Positions 5,709 through 5,837 of a stretch of 5,837 nucleotides of DNA are shown piece after piece. Within the stretch, counting starts at the first letter, position 1; each line of letters begins with the position of its first letter. A model generated the notes under the pieces. That model did not search any database. It saw only the letters and a program-made list of their open reading frames with translations, and was not told the origin of the DNA. The stretch comes from Actinomycetes bacterium (GTDB lineage Bacteria > Actinomycetota > Acidimicrobiia > Acidimicrobiales > Palsa-688): assembly GCA_021808665.1 (NCBI GenBank), contig JAKBBA010000181.1, forward strand, positions 1-5,837, in the 5' to 3' direction. The translations under genes and the position numbers were made by a program.

Positions 5709-5837
5709 CACCAGAAGCCGGTCGGTGCCCACCAGAGGCCGGTCGGTGCCCACCAGAGGCCGGTCGGTGCCCACCAGAAGCCGGTCGGTGCCCACCAGAA
5801 GCCGGTCGGTGCCCACCAGAGGCCGGTCGGTGCCCAC
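5709..5837. repeat. 21-bp tandem repeat array, at least six units, open at the window edge
   Basis: Six complete 21-base units start at 5709, 5730, 5751, 5772, 5793 and 5814, and the first three bases of a seventh lie at the edge. Each unit begins CACCAGARG and ends GGTCGGTGCC. The only variation is A or G at unit position 8, in the order A, G, G, A, A, G. The units are directly adjacent without spacers, so this is a minisatellite and not a CRISPR array. All six reading frames through the unit are free of stop codons. GGTG and CACC at each unit junction can pair, giving weak local symmetry. The array lies upstream of acuI, and its right end is not visible. Confidence 0.95.

Noticed and set aside
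5637..5837. N-terminal extension of the acuI product encoded by the repeats (heptads like GTDRPLV)
   Set aside because: The frame is open, but the repeat is open in all six frames, the stretch crosses the palindrome, and the family N-terminus and a -10-like box both point to the GTG at 5636.
5709..5837. CRISPR array
   Set aside because: The 21-base units are directly adjacent with no unique spacers, and no cas gene is in the window.

Overview
The window is high-GC DNA with GTG starts, ATGA and TGATG gene overlaps, and TANNNT boxes placed exactly seven bases before two start codons. Together with the gene order fabD-fabH-acpP-fabF, this points to an actinobacterium. A lineage near Acidimicrobiia is my guess from the style of the proteins; the sequence does not prove it.

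Layout: (1) Positions 1-82 hold a tRNA-Leu(CAA) on the minus strand, cut by the left window edge within its last bases. (2) Positions 83-232 are a divergent spacer with a small GC hairpin and the fabD ribosome binding site. (3) Positions 233-4036 (+) are a four-gene type II fatty acid synthesis cluster: malonyl-CoA:ACP transacylase (fabD), beta-ketoacyl-ACP synthase III (fabH), acyl carrier protein (acpP) and beta-ketoacyl-ACP synthase II (fabF). fabD/fabH and acpP/fabF overlap and are probably translationally coupled. A 164-base leader with a hairpin separates fabH from acpP and may give the abundant ACP separate control. (4) Positions 4087-4548 (-) hold a Bcp-type peroxiredoxin convergent with fabF. 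(5) Positions 4638-5636 (-) hold an AcuI/YhdH-type NADPH-dependent acryloyl-CoA reductase. (6) Positions 5637-5837 are non-coding, with a perfect 22-bp-arm inverted repeat directly abutting a 21-bp tandem repeat that runs off the right edge.

How the genes work together: FabD loads malonate onto ACP, FabH condenses an acyl-CoA primer with malonyl-ACP, and FabF carries out later condensations. The ketoreductase, dehydratase and enoyl reductase of the cycle are not in the window. Bcp and AcuI are likely housekeeping neighbours (peroxide defence and acryloyl-CoA detoxification or propionate metabolism) rather than parts of the synthase.

Most notable points: FabD carries about 75 extra C-terminal residues that look like a biotinyl/lipoyl-type barrel without an acceptor lysine. 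FabH has a proline/glycine-rich insertion and a compensating shortening elsewhere. The acuI promoter region combines a long perfect palindrome with a minisatellite. I see no CRISPR array, insertion sequence, prophage or defence system.
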